Assembly (NCBI GenBank): GCA_036268405.1
Contig: DATAUF010000072.1
Location: 1 to 64,000 of the forward strand
DNA length: 64,000 bases
From: DASZTV01 sp036268405
Lineage (GTDB): Bacteria; Actinomycetota; Actinomycetes; JAFAQI01
Direction: 5' to 3'
The notes beneath the pieces are model-generated. The model was not told the DNA's origin, made no database searches, and was given only the letters and a program-made list of their open reading frames with translations. A program made the position numbers and the translations under genes. Positions 33,364-41,377 of this stretch are shown here, one piece after another (position 1 is the stretch's first letter; each line of letters opens with the position of its first letter).

Positions 33364-33630
33364 ATGACAACCGAGTCGTTCGTAGCCCTTGGGCCCGAGG
33401 ACGAGACGCTGCTTTTGCCCTGGCAGGTCGAGGCGCTTTGCGCGCAGACCGACCCTGAGGCGTTCTTCCCGGAGAAGGGCGGCTCGACCCGGGAAGCGAA
33501 GCGGGTCTGCGGCCGCTGTGACGTGCGGGGCGAGTGCCTGTCGTACGCGCTCTCGCACGACGAGCGCTTCGGCATCTGGGGCGGCCTCTCCGAGCGCGAA
33601 CGCCGCCGCCTCAAGCGTCGAGTCGTCTGA
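33364..33630 (+). CDS. WhiB-family Fe-S transcription factor, WhiB2/WhmD-like
   Basis: 88 residues. Four cysteines in the WhiB pattern: C26, then C49-x-x-C52 and C58, followed by the G-I-W-G-G-L turn and a basic tail R-R-R-L-K-R-R that contacts DNA. The cysteines hold a [4Fe-4S] cluster. The neighbours (fbiA, GT2, DUF3499, phosphomannomutase) match those of whiB2 (Rv3260c), which controls septation in mycobacteria. A GGAGG site precedes the ATG, and a good vegetative promoter lies about 120 bases upstream. Confidence 0.94.
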   Translation: MTTESFVALGPEDETLLLPWQVEALCAQTDPEAFFPEKGGSTREAKRVCGRCDVRGECLSYALSHDERFGIWGGLSERERRRLKRRVV

Positions 33631-33644
33631 GCCCACCGCTGCAA

Positions 33645-33650
33645 TAGGCT
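33645..33650 (+). promoter_or_regulatory. Possible -10 box for the GT2 gene
   Basis: TAGGCT, 27 bases before the ATG at 33678, giving a leader of roughly 20 bases. No clear -35 box. Confidence 0.3.
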
Positions 33651-33677
33651 CATAGGGCCGGCGGGGCCGGTCCTCTT

Positions 33678-36600
33678 ATGCCTGCGACCTCCTCACGCAC
33701 CCGTCACCCGGGTCACGTCATCACCGCCGTGGTGCTGTGCCGCGACAACGTGAAGCTGCTGGCCAAGACGCTCGATGCGCTCGAGGCCCAGGACCGCACC
33801 GCTGACCGGGTCGTTGCCGTCGACATGGGCAGCTCCGACCGCAGCGTGACGGTGGCGGTGGATCGGCTTGGGGTCGACAACGTCGTCCGCTTCGACGGCC
33901 CGGTCGACACCTCGTCGGCCGTGGCGGCGGGCCTGGATCTGGTCACCACTCGTGCCGAACGCCGGGCGCGTGACGATGCCCCACTCGAGTGGATCTGGCT
34001 GTTGCACGACGACAGCGCGCCAGATCCCGCGGCGCTTGATGAGCTGCTGCTGCGCGTCACTCACTCGCCATCGGTCTGGCTCGCGGGCCCGAAGGTCCGT
34101 GACTGGGACAACAAGCTCCTGCTGCGCGCCGGCTTGACGATCGATGCGGCCGGCAACGTCGACACCGGTCTGGACCGTCGCGAGCCCGACCAGGGTCAAC
34201 GCGACGATGTCGATGAGGTGCTCGCGGTGGGCATCGCCGGTGCGTTGGTGCGCCGCGACGTCTGGGAGCAGCTCGGCGGCATGGATCCCGCGTGGGCGGA
34301 CTACGCCGCCGAGATCGACCTCGGGTGGCGGGTCAACGCGGCCGGTGGTCGGGTTGTCGTCGTACCGCATGCGGTGCTGCTGCATGCCGGGACGGACTGT
34401 CCTGGCGACCAGCCGGCGGGTACTGCAATCAGGTCACAGGCGGTGCGCCGCCGCAACGGCATGCAGATCGTGCTGACCAACACAGCCGGTTGGCTCGTGC
34501 CGCTGCTCCTGTTGCGCTACCTCGTCGTCGGCGTGCTTCACGCCGTGGCCCTACTCGTGCTTTCCCGGCGTCCCCGCGAGGCCGCCGCGGAGCTTCTCGG
34601 AGTCGGCCAGGTGCTCGCGGCGCCGGCGGTTGTCTTCAACGGCCGCCGACGGCGAGAGGCGGGCCGCGAGGTCTCCTACGGCGATCTTCGCCGGCTGTTC
34701 CCGCCCGCCGGACGGTGGCTGTCCGGCATGCTCAGCGTGCGAATGCACTCGCCGACGGCGACGGATGCGCCGGTCAACCGGAGGCGGCGAGCCGCCGTCG
34801 AGACCGGGCCGGTATCCGAGGAGTCCGAGGCGCTCGGCGATGAGCTCAGCGCATTCGGCGAGTTCCTGCGCCGCCCCGCGTCGTTGTTGCTGATCGTCAC
34901 TGGCCTGCTCGCGATCGTGGCCAACCGCCACGTGCTGTCGGGGACCTTGCACGGCGGGCGGCTCCTGCCGGCGCCGCCCGGAGCGAGCGATCTCTGGTCG
35001 TCCTATTTCAGCGCGTGGCACGCCTCATCGGTCGGGTCGGTTGCCCCTTCACCGGCCTCGACCGCGCTGCTCGCGGGGCTGTCGACGATCCTGCTCGGCA
35101 AGACCTGGCTCGCCGTCGACGTGCTCTTCCTCGGTGTCGTGCCGCTGGCGGCGGTCAGCGCGTTCACCGCACTGCGGGTGTTCACCACCACCGTGCGGGT
35201 CCGGGTCTGGGTGTCGATCGTCTATGCGTTGCTTCCGGCTGTCACCGGAGCCGCCGCCTCGGGGCGGCTCGATCTCGTCGTCGCGGCGATCGTCCTGCCC
35301 CGCGTTGCCCGGGGGGTGTTCCTCGCTTGGCATCCCGATGCGGCTGGGACGATGCGAGGCCGCTGCGTGCGTGCCGGACTGTGGCTCGCTGTCGCGGCGG
35401 CCTTTGCGCCCCTGATCTGGCTTGTCGTCGCCGTTGTCTGCGCGTCGGTGGTGGCCGCGGGCTACTTCCTGCCGAACCGCGACCCGGACGTCGAAGCCGC
35501 TGACGATCCGACGCCGGCCATGCCGATTCTCGATCGGCTCGGCGCGGCCGGCGCGATTCTCGCGGTGCCGCTTCTGGTGCTCCTCCCGTGGTCGCTGCAC
35601 GTCATCGCGCATCCCGGTCTGCTGTTCTCGGGCAGCGGCACGCAGGAGTTCTACGCCTCACGATCCGCGCCGTCCGGGTTGTCTCTCGCGCTGCTGCATG
35701 CCGGTGGAACCGGCGAGCCACCCGTGTGGGTGGGAATCCCGATCGTGGCCGCCGTGATCCTCGGCCTGCGGCGTGCCAGCCGGCTCTCCGCCGCTCGCAT
35801 CGGTGCGGGCGTCTTCGCACTGGGTCTGGTCGTCGCCGTCCTCGAGACCCGGAGCGCGGGAGTCACTGGCGGATACCCGTCGACTCGGCACTGGCCGGGC
35901 CTCGCCCTGCTGATCGCGGGCGCCGGCGCGCTCCTCGCCGCGCTCGTCGCGGCAGTGGGCGCCCGTCCGGCGCTTCGCGACCAGAGCTTCAGCTGGCGGC
36001 AGCCGGCGGCCGTTGTGGTCGTGGCGTTGGCGCTGATCTCGACGGTGACGTTGGTCGGGGGCTGGCTGATCCGGGGGGGCGGCCATCCGCTGCGCGGTGG
36101 TGATCCGTCGGCGTTGCCGGTCTACGTGCAGGCCGAGCTCGATGTCCCGACCGCCGGTCGTGCCTTGATTCTCGACGGCGACGGCCACTTGGTGCGCTAC
36201 GCCCTGGTCCGTACCTCAGACGGTCCGCGGCTCGGCGCGGGTGACCTTCCTGTGGAAGGCGGCCCGGCGCAGCGTGCCTCGGCCGCCCTCGCCTCCGCGG
36301 TTCGCGACCTGGTTGCCGGGCGGCCCGGCGCGGGCGCAGAGCTGGTGCCGCTAGGGGTCGACTACGTCGTCGCTCCCACTGCAACGGCACGGCACGTCGC
36401 ACCGGAGCTCGGCCAGGACCCGACGTTGACCGTCATCCCGGTGCCGGGCGCCACCGTGTGGCATTCGACCCTCGCGACCGGCGAGCTCACCGTCCTGACC
36501 GGCGCCAACATCGTGGCGGCCGAGGCGGGCCGGGTGCCGAGCGCCGCGCCTGCGTCCGTCTTGAACACGTCGGGCGGTGTGGCAAGTCCAAGCGCCTCGG

Positions 36601-36872
36601 TTGCCCCAGCAGCGGTCCCGCGGCTGCTTGTCCTCGCGGAGCCGGCATCGAGTCACTGGCGGGCCAGCGTCGATGGGCATGCGCTGACCTCTAAGACGGC
36701 GTACGGCTGGGCACAGGCCTTCGAGCTTCCGCCGGGTGGCGGGCACGTGGCGGTCAGCTACGACAGCGGCAGCCGGCACTTGTGGCTGCTCGTCGAGCTG
36801 GTCCTCCTCGCGGGCGTCATGTTGTACGGCGCGGGTGCCGGTCCTCACGTCCCGCACCGGGAGTCGACATGA
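33678..36872 (+). CDS. Large membrane glycosyltransferase (GT2 domain plus multi-span membrane region)
   Basis: 1064 residues. Residues 12-250 are a GT2 catalytic domain: A-V-V-L-C-R-D-N, V-D-M-G-S-S-D, L-L-H-D-D-S-A-P-D (metal-binding D-D) and E-I-D-L-G-W-R. Membrane helices begin around residue 270 and fill much of 400-810, with a soluble outer segment near the C-terminus before a last helix at about 1035-1055. Transfer of sugar to a lipid or polymer at the membrane is expected. The ATGA overlap with the secreted DUF5719 protein suggests the two act together. A pair like this beside whiB recurs in actinobacteria. Acceptor and sugar unknown. Confidence 0.88.
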   Translation: MPATSSRTRHPGHVITAVVLCRDNVKLLAKTLDALEAQDRTADRVVAVDMGSSDRSVTVAVDRLGVDNVVRFDGPVDTSSAVAAGLDLVTTRAERRARDDAPLEWIWLLHDDSAPDPAALDELLLRVTHSPSVWLAGPKVRDWDNKLLLRAGLTIDAAGNVDTGLDRREPDQGQRDDVDEVLAVGIAGALVRRDVWEQLGGMDPAWADYAAEIDLGWRVNAAGGRVVVVPHAVLLHAGTDCPGDQPAGTAIRSQAVRRRNGMQIVLTNTAGWLVPLLLLRYLVVGVLHAVALLVLSRRPREAAAELLGVGQVLAAPAVVFNGRRRREAGREVSYGDLRRLFPPAGRWLSGMLSVRMHSPTATDAPVNRRRRAAVETGPVSEESEALGDELSAFGEFLRRPASLLLIVTGLLAIVANRHVLSGTLHGGRLLPAPPGASDLWSSYFSAWHASSVGSVAPSPASTALLAGLSTILLGKTWLAVDVLFLGVVPLAAVSAFTALRVFTTTVRVRVWVSIVYALLPAVTGAAASGRLDLVVAAIVLPRVARGVFLAWHPDAAGTMRGRCVRAGLWLAVAAAFAPLIWLVVAVVCASVVAAGYFLPNRDPDVEAADDPTPAMPILDRLGAAGAILAVPLLVLLPWSLHVIAHPGLLFSGSGTQEFYASRSAPSGLSLALLHAGGTGEPPVWVGIPIVAAVILGLRRASRLSAARIGAGVFALGLVVAVLETRSAGVTGGYPSTRHWPGLALLIAGAGALLAALVAAVGARPALRDQSFSWRQPAAVVVVALALISTVTLVGGWLIRGGGHPLRGGDPSALPVYVQAELDVPTAGRALILDGDGHLVRYALVRTSDGPRLGAGDLPVEGGPAQRASAALASAVRDLVAGRPGAGAELVPLGVDYVVAPTATARHVAPELGQDPTLTVIPVPGATVWHSTLATGELTVLTGANIVAAEAGRVPSAAPASVLNTSGGVASPSASVAPAAVPRLLVLAEPASSHWRASVDGHALTSKTAYGWAQAFELPPGGGHVAVSYDSGSRHLWLLVELVLLAGVMLYGAGAGPHVPHREST

Positions 36873-38332
36873 GACGGGACGTACCACTTTTTGCGGCCGT
36901 GGTCGTGATCGCAGTGGTGATCTCGTTCTTCACGGGATCCACGGCCGCGCGGCGGACGTCGGCGCCTGCCGGTACCGCGGCCGTGACGGCGCGCACGCTG
37001 GTCTGCCCAGCTGTCAACGGCCTCCCCCGTCACACCACGGCGACGGCCGTCGCTGCCGATGTCGGCGGCACCCTCTCGCCGGTGCCCTCGCCCGCCGGCG
37101 CGGGCACCGTCACGTCGTCGGTGCTCAACGGGTTGAAGGCGTCGCGGTCGGCCGCGATGCACCTCGGGCCGACGGCCGAGGTCCACAGCACGGCTCTGCA
37201 GAGCGAATCGGTCGCCATCACAGGCAACGGCTCGATCGCGGCGAATCTGGCCGCGGACGAGCTGAGTGAGACGGTGTCGGGTCGCTACCGCGCGCTCGCC
37301 GGGGGCAACTGTCTCCCGCCCGCAACGGACTGGTGGTTCGCCGGAGGCAACGGCAAGCTCGGCTTCACCGACCGGTTGATCCTCGCGAATCCGGCAGGCA
37401 CGGATGCGGACGTGGGCGTCACGGTTTGGACGCCGCACGGCGTCACCACCCCGCCGCGATTCGCCGCCATCCGGGTGCCTGCCGAGTCGCGGGTCAGCAT
37501 CGGTCTGCTTGCGGTCGCGCCTGACATCTCCACGCTCGCGATGCACGTGCATGCCGAGAGCGGCGCGGTCGTCGCCGCAGTGGTCGATCGGCGTACCTCA
37601 GGGCTGGACTCCGATGGCGGTGATCTGGTTCCACCGACGCTGCCGCCGAGCCGCCATCCGGTGATCGCGGGCTTCCCTGCCGGCACCGGCACTCGCACTC
37701 TCGTCCTCGCCAACCCCGGAACCGCCGACGCCAGTGTCAGCGTCAAGGTGGTCACGGCGGTGGGCGAGTTCACGCCGTCGAGCGTCAAGCCGGTGGTCGT
37801 CGGGCCGGGCCGGACCTCCGTGGTCGACCTGTCCAACGCGTTCAACGGCGGCGGGGGCGCGGTGCTGGTCAACAGCGACCAGCCCGTTCTCGCTGAGGGC
37901 CGCACCATCCTGACCCCGTCCGGTCGCAGGCTCCGGCCGGATCTGTCGTGGGCGCCCGCAGCCCATCCGCTGTCCGGTCCGGCCGGGGTAGCGATCGGGC
38001 ACGAGCCGGACGGCGGCGTGTGCGTGCTCGTGTTGAGCGCACCGGCGGGGGCGGCATCGGTCCGGGTCACCACGCCTTCCGGCGGCAGCCAGACCATCAC
38101 GGTCGCGGCAGGGCACAGCGAGTCGGTCGACATCACGTCGACGGTGCGCTCCGGAACCGGCGAGTGGCCATTCCTGGTGACTCCGGTCGGCAGCGCGCCG
38201 GTCTACGGAGCGCGGCAGCTGTATTTCTCCGGCGCCCATGGCGCGTTGCTCACCACTGAGCCCCTGGTCGGGCTGCCTCGCCCGATTTCGCTGCCCACGG
38301 TCCGCCAGGACCCGCGGATCGCGGTGCGCTGA
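36869..38332 (+). CDS. DUF5719 family protein, membrane-anchored and extracellular
   Basis: 487 residues from the ATG at 36869, overlapping the GT2 stop. A single N-terminal hydrophobic helix (residues 6-24) acts as signal or anchor. The remainder is rich in Gly, Val, Thr and Ser with repeated beta-strand blocks such as F-T-D-R-L-I-L-A-N-P-A-G-T-D-A and T-R-T-L-V-L-A-N-P-G-T-A-D-A, which look like two related beta-sandwich repeats. Family function is unknown. Coupling to the GT2 membrane enzyme suggests a periplasmic helper in polysaccharide assembly. Confidence 0.85.
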   Translation: MRRDVPLFAAVVVIAVVISFFTGSTAARRTSAPAGTAAVTARTLVCPAVNGLPRHTTATAVAADVGGTLSPVPSPAGAGTVTSSVLNGLKASRSAAMHLGPTAEVHSTALQSESVAITGNGSIAANLAADELSETVSGRYRALAGGNCLPPATDWWFAGGNGKLGFTDRLILANPAGTDADVGVTVWTPHGVTTPPRFAAIRVPAESRVSIGLLAVAPDISTLAMHVHAESGAVVAAVVDRRTSGLDSDGGDLVPPTLPPSRHPVIAGFPAGTGTRTLVLANPGTADASVSVKVVTAVGEFTPSSVKPVVVGPGRTSVVDLSNAFNGGGGAVLVNSDQPVLAEGRTILTPSGRRLRPDLSWAPAAHPLSGPAGVAIGHEPDGGVCVLVLSAPAGAASVRVTTPSGGSQTITVAAGHSESVDITSTVRSGTGEWPFLVTPVGSAPVYGARQLYFSGAHGALLTTEPLVGLPRPISLPTVRQDPRIAVR

Positions 38333-38342
38333 CGCTGGGTCG

Positions 38343-38813
38343 CTAGTCGTCGCCTTCGTCGGACGCCCCGTCGCCGAAACCTGGGCCCCCGAAGCCCGGA
38401 TCCACGACATCGGGTTCGAGACCGAGGTAGTTCGAGATCACATGAACGACGATGTCGTGGACCAGATCCTCGAGGTCGTCGGCATCGCGCGCTCTCAGCT
38501 CGATCGGCTTGCGGTAGAGCACGATGTGCGCCTTCTGCCGGCCGTGCGCGGGGACGATCTGTGCGAGGAGCACGCCGCCGGACTCGATCGCACCCTCCGA
38601 GGCGAGCGGTTCGAGTGCGACGTCCATCGGGGGCACCAGATCGACCGCGAACTCGACATCGGCGAGCTGTTGTCGCCAGCGGTGCTCGACGTGCTCGACG
38701 GCCTCGCTGGCGATCCGGTCGAACCGATCGCCGGGGGACGCCGCGAGCGGCACGGTCCGCGGCGCGAGCGCACCGCGCGGGCCCCGGCCCCGGCGGTCAC
38801 GCCGCACCGACAC
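38343..38813 (-). CDS. Zincin-like metallopeptidase family protein (DUF1025)
   Basis: 156 residues. It matches the family of mycobacterial Rv3259, which keeps the same neighbours. The helix that carries the zinc motif reads L-V-H-D-I-V-V-H-V-I-S near residue 118, so the expected H-E-x-x-H has Asp in place of the catalytic Glu and one extra residue between the histidines. Peptidase activity is therefore doubtful. The basic, arginine-rich first 20 residues may not be translated if a later GTG is used. The GTG at 38813 is 122 bases from the divergent DUF3499 gene. Confidence 0.82.
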   Translation of the reverse strand: MSVRRDRRGRGPRGALAPRTVPLAASPGDRFDRIASEAVEHVEHRWRQQLADVEFAVDLVPPMDVALEPLASEGAIESGGVLLAQIVPAHGRQKAHIVLYRKPIELRARDADDLEDLVHDIVVHVISNYLGLEPDVVDPGFGGPGFGDGASDEGDD

Positions 38814-38923
38814 CGCGATCCCGTCTCACCTGCGAAGAGTACGGCCGGATCGGCCGTCGAGCGGCCAGAAAGCCACCCCCGCGACACGGCCCTTGGTGGT
38901 AGCCCAGCGGTTGCCCGGACGGG

Positions 38924-38929
38924 TACGGT
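38924..38929 (+). promoter_or_regulatory. -10 box for leaderless DUF3499 mRNA
   Basis: TACGGT, 6 bases, then the GTG at 38936; no ribosome site. Confidence 0.45.
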
Positions 38930-38935
38930 CGCGGC

Positions 38936-39295
38936 GTGAGCCCTCTGCGTCGCTGCTCGCGGACCGCTTGCGGCCGCCCCGCGGTCGCGACGCTGACCTA
39001 TGCCTACTCCGACTCCACCGCGGTCGTCGGGCCGCTGGCGACGTACGCCGAACCGCACTCCTACGACCTCTGCGACGCCCATGCCGACCGGCTGACCGCG
39101 CCCCGGGGCTGGGAAGTCGTGCGCCTCGACGTCGACGCCGAGCTGGCGATGCCGGGCGAGGACGACCTTGCCGCGCTCGCTGAGGCCGTGCGCGAGGCGG
39201 CGCGGCCCGCGCCGGCGGTGTCGCCACCCGCGGTCCCTGAGGTGGCAGAGCACGGCCGGCGGGGGCATCTGCGGATCATTCCCCCGACCGCGTAG
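38936..39295 (+). CDS. DUF3499 family protein
   Basis: 119 residues. A C-S-R-T-A-C pair at the N-terminus and a C-D-A-H near residue 46 could make a small zinc site. T-L-T-Y-A-Y-S-D-S and the W-E-V-V-R-L core are typical of DUF3499 (Rv3258c). The last 40 residues are Ala/Pro-rich and probably flexible. Function unknown, but it is conserved next to whiB2 and phosphomannomutase in actinobacteria. Confidence 0.88.
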   Translation: MSPLRRCSRTACGRPAVATLTYAYSDSTAVVGPLATYAEPHSYDLCDAHADRLTAPRGWEVVRLDVDAELAMPGEDDLAALAEAVREAARPAPAVSPPAVPEVAEHGRRGHLRIIPPTA

Positions 39296-39430
39296 CGGCG
39301 ATTCGGCTTCACCGCCGGTGCAAAAGTCCGTTTTGTCCCGGTAACGCCCTTTCTTCAAGGTTTCCCGCGGGTTGGTCGATGCACCTCGGGTCCGTGATCG
39401 CTCCGGTGCCTACCTGGAGGGCTTCCCCTC

Positions 39431-39694
39431 ATGAAGACCGCTGACAACCTCTTGGCTGATCCCTGCGCCACCGACACCCGTGGCCCGGCCACCTCGCTGA
39501 CCCGGCCCGGCGCTCGCGCCGGCCAGACCTGCGCCTCCTGTGGCAGTGAGCGGGTCACCTCCCTGGCGATGACTCTCACGGATGGCACACCGGTGAGCTT
39601 CCGCTCCTGCCACGACTGTGAGCATCGGGTGTGGGCCGACTCGGTCGGCAACCTGGAGTTCGCTGACGTGCTGCTTCGCACCAAGAAGCGATAG
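39431..39694 (+). CDS. Small zinc-ribbon protein
   Basis: 87 residues. Two C-x-x-C pairs (C-A-S-C near residue 34 and C-H-D-C near 60) frame a short beta ribbon with V-T-S-L-A-M-T-L-T-D-G-T-P-V-S-F, suggesting one zinc ion. The N-terminal 30 residues look disordered. The ATG at 39431 has CTGGAGG upstream. The 135 bases before it (39296-39430) hold no other gene and no convincing promoter. The placement between DUF3499 and phosphomannomutase is conserved in related genomes as far as I recall. Function unknown. Confidence 0.82.
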   Translation: MKTADNLLADPCATDTRGPATSLTRPGARAGQTCASCGSERVTSLAMTLTDGTPVSFRSCHDCEHRVWADSVGNLEFADVLLRTKKR

Positions 39695-39716
39695 CACCAC
39701 GCGAACCAACGACGGC

Positions 39717-39722
39717 TAGCGT
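39717..39722 (+). promoter_or_regulatory. -10 box for leaderless phosphomannomutase mRNA
   Basis: TAGCGT, 6 bases, then the GTG at 39729; no ribosome site. Confidence 0.45.
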
Positions 39723-39728
39723 CGAGCC

Positions 39729-41105
39729 GTGGGTAGCGACCGACTCGACGCCATCGTCAAGGCCTATGACATTCGGGGTCTGGTCCCCGACCAGCTCGAC
39801 GAGCCGACGGCGCGCAGCATCGGCGCGGCGTTCGTGCGGTTTCTCGGAGCCGACCGGATCGTGACCGCGCACGACATGCGGGACTCCTCGCCTGGTCTGG
39901 CCGCGGCATTCGCCGAGGGGGCGACCGCACAGGGCGCCGACGTCATCGAGGCCGGCATGGGTTCCACGGACCTGTTGTACTTCGCCGCGGGCAGCCTCGA
40001 CGTTCCCGGGGCGATGTTCACGGCAAGCCACAATCCCGCTCGCTACAACGGCATCAAGCTGTGCCGGGCTGGTGCCGCGCCAGTGGGACAGGACAGCGGC
40101 CTCGCCGAGATTCGCGATCTGGCTGCGGCCGGTGTGCCGGAAGGCGACCGTCCGCGCGGATCGGTCACCCGCCACGACTTCCTCGGCGACTACGCGGCGT
40201 ACCTCCTCGACATGGTTCCCGACGTCCGCGACATCCGGCCGCTGAAGGTCGTCGTCGATGCCGGCAACGGCATGGGAGGCCTGACGGTGCCGACCGTCTT
40301 CGAGTCATTGCCTGTCGAGCTGACTGCGCTGTACTTCGAACTCGACGGCAGCTTCCCCAACCATGAGGCGAACCCAATCGATCCCGCCAACCTGCGGGAC
40401 CTTCAGGAGGCGGTCCGTGCCGGCGGCGCCGACGTCGGCCTCGCCTTCGACGGTGACGCGGACCGCTGCTTCGTGGTGGACGAACGTGGCGAGATCGTCT
40501 CGCCGTCGGTGCTCACCGCGCTGATTGCCGAGCGAGAGCTGGCGAAGCATCCCGGTGCCACGGTGATCCACAACCTGATCACCTCCCATGCGGTGCCGGA
40601 GATCGTGCGCGAGCGCGGCGGTGTGCCGGTGCGTACCCGGGTCGGTCATTCCTTCATCAAGGCGACGATGGCCGAAACCGGCGCAGTGTTCGGTGGCGAG
40701 CACTCCGGCCACTTCTACTTCCGCGACTTCTGGCGTGCCGACTCGGGAATGCTTGCCGCGCTGCACGCTCTCGCTGCGCTCGGGCACTACGAAGGAAAAG
40801 GTCACGAGGACGCGACGCTGTCGCGGCTGCTGGCGTCCTATGACCGGTACGCAGGCTCCGGCGAGGTCAACAGCGAAGTCGCCGACTCCACCGCGTCACT
40901 TGCCGCGATCCGCGCCGCCTACTCATCGCGCCCGGGCGTGACGATCGACGAGCTCGACGGGCTCACGGTCGACCTCGGTGACGGTGCGTGGTTCAACGTG
41001 CGCGCTTCGAACACTGAGCCGCTCCTCCGGCTCAACGTCGAGGCGAATGACGACGCAGCGATGAGCAAGCTGCGCGACGAGGTCCTCGCGGTCATCCGCG
41101 GCTAG
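39729..41105 (+). CDS. manB: Phosphomannomutase/phosphoglucomutase
   Basis: 458 residues, alpha-D-phosphohexomutase family. Phosphoserine S100 in T-A-S-H-N-P, metal loop D241-G-D243-A-D245-R, sugar loop G-E-H-S-G-H near residue 324, and phosphate loop R-A-S-N-T-E-P near the end. It interconverts hexose 6- and 1-phosphates, feeding the GDP-mannose pyrophosphorylase at 28454. It corresponds to mycobacterial pmmA (Rv3257c). The last codons and stop form the first copy of a 25-base tandem repeat. Confidence 0.95.
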   Translation: MGSDRLDAIVKAYDIRGLVPDQLDEPTARSIGAAFVRFLGADRIVTAHDMRDSSPGLAAAFAEGATAQGADVIEAGMGSTDLLYFAAGSLDVPGAMFTASHNPARYNGIKLCRAGAAPVGQDSGLAEIRDLAAAGVPEGDRPRGSVTRHDFLGDYAAYLLDMVPDVRDIRPLKVVVDAGNGMGGLTVPTVFESLPVELTALYFELDGSFPNHEANPIDPANLRDLQEAVRAGGADVGLAFDGDADRCFVVDERGEIVSPSVLTALIAERELAKHPGATVIHNLITSHAVPEIVRERGGVPVRTRVGHSFIKATMAETGAVFGGEHSGHFYFRDFWRADSGMLAALHALAALGHYEGKGHEDATLSRLLASYDRYAGSGEVNSEVADSTASLAAIRAAYSSRPGVTIDELDGLTVDLGDGAWFNVRASNTEPLLRLNVEANDDAAMSKLRDEVLAVIRG

Positions 41106-41156
41106 TCGACTCGCGGTCATCCGCGGCTAGTCGACTCAGCGGTCATCCGCGCCTGA
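41085..41156 (+). repeat. 25-base tandem repeat, two perfect copies plus one degenerate
   Basis: The unit begins CTCGCGGTCATCC and ends CTAGTCGA. Copies lie at 41085-41109 and 41110-41134, with a third, diverged copy from 41135. Each unit holds the mini-hairpin CGCGG-TCAT-CCGCG. The first copy contains the last codons and stop of phosphomannomutase. Confidence 0.85.
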
Positions 41157-41166
41157 CGGATGACCG
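41140..41166. terminator. Hairpin terminator after phosphomannomutase
   Basis: CGGTCATCCG (41140-41149) and CGGATGACCG (41157-41166) form a perfect 10-base stem around a 7-base loop. It uses the third repeat copy as its left arm. No T-tract follows. Confidence 0.6.
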
Positions 41167-41167
41167 T

Positions 41168-41173
41168 TACCCT
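41168..41173 (+). promoter_or_regulatory. -10 box for leaderless Trm112-like mRNA
   Basis: TACCCT, 7 bases, then GTG 41181. It supports 41181 over the ATG at 41160, which is buried in the terminator stem. Confidence 0.45.
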
Positions 41174-41180
41174 CATCGAC

Positions 41181-41354
41181 GTGAACCTTGACGCCGCACT
41201 TCTCGAGATCCTGGCCTGCCCCAACTGCCGCGCCGACCTGCGCGTCGATGAGGCAGCGTCCGAGCTCGTCTGCAACGGGTGCGGTTATGCCTACCCCGTC
41301 CGGGACGACATCCCGGTGCTGCTGATCGACGAGGCCCGCAAGCCCGACGCCTAG
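41181..41354 (+). CDS. Trm112-like zinc-binding protein (UPF0434 type)
   Basis: 57 residues from GTG 41181, giving the usual family start M-N-L-D-A-A-L-L-E-I-L-A-C-P. Two cysteine pairs (C-P-N-C and C-N-G-C) bind zinc, and Y-P-V-R-D-D-I-P-V-L-L closes the fold. Trm112-like proteins partner methyltransferases or stand alone with unknown function in bacteria. The next gene starts 23 bases after the stop. An ATG at 41160 would add seven residues but lies inside a hairpin. Confidence 0.85.
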   Translation: MNLDAALLEILACPNCRADLRVDEAASELVCNGCGYAYPVRDDIPVLLIDEARKPDA

Positions 41355-41377
41355 GCCTGTCGAGTGCGTACCCACCG

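Noticed and set aside
41160..41180. ATG at 41160 as start of the Trm112-like gene
   Set aside because: The codon is in the right arm of a 10-base hairpin, and the extra residues precede the normal family start at 41181.
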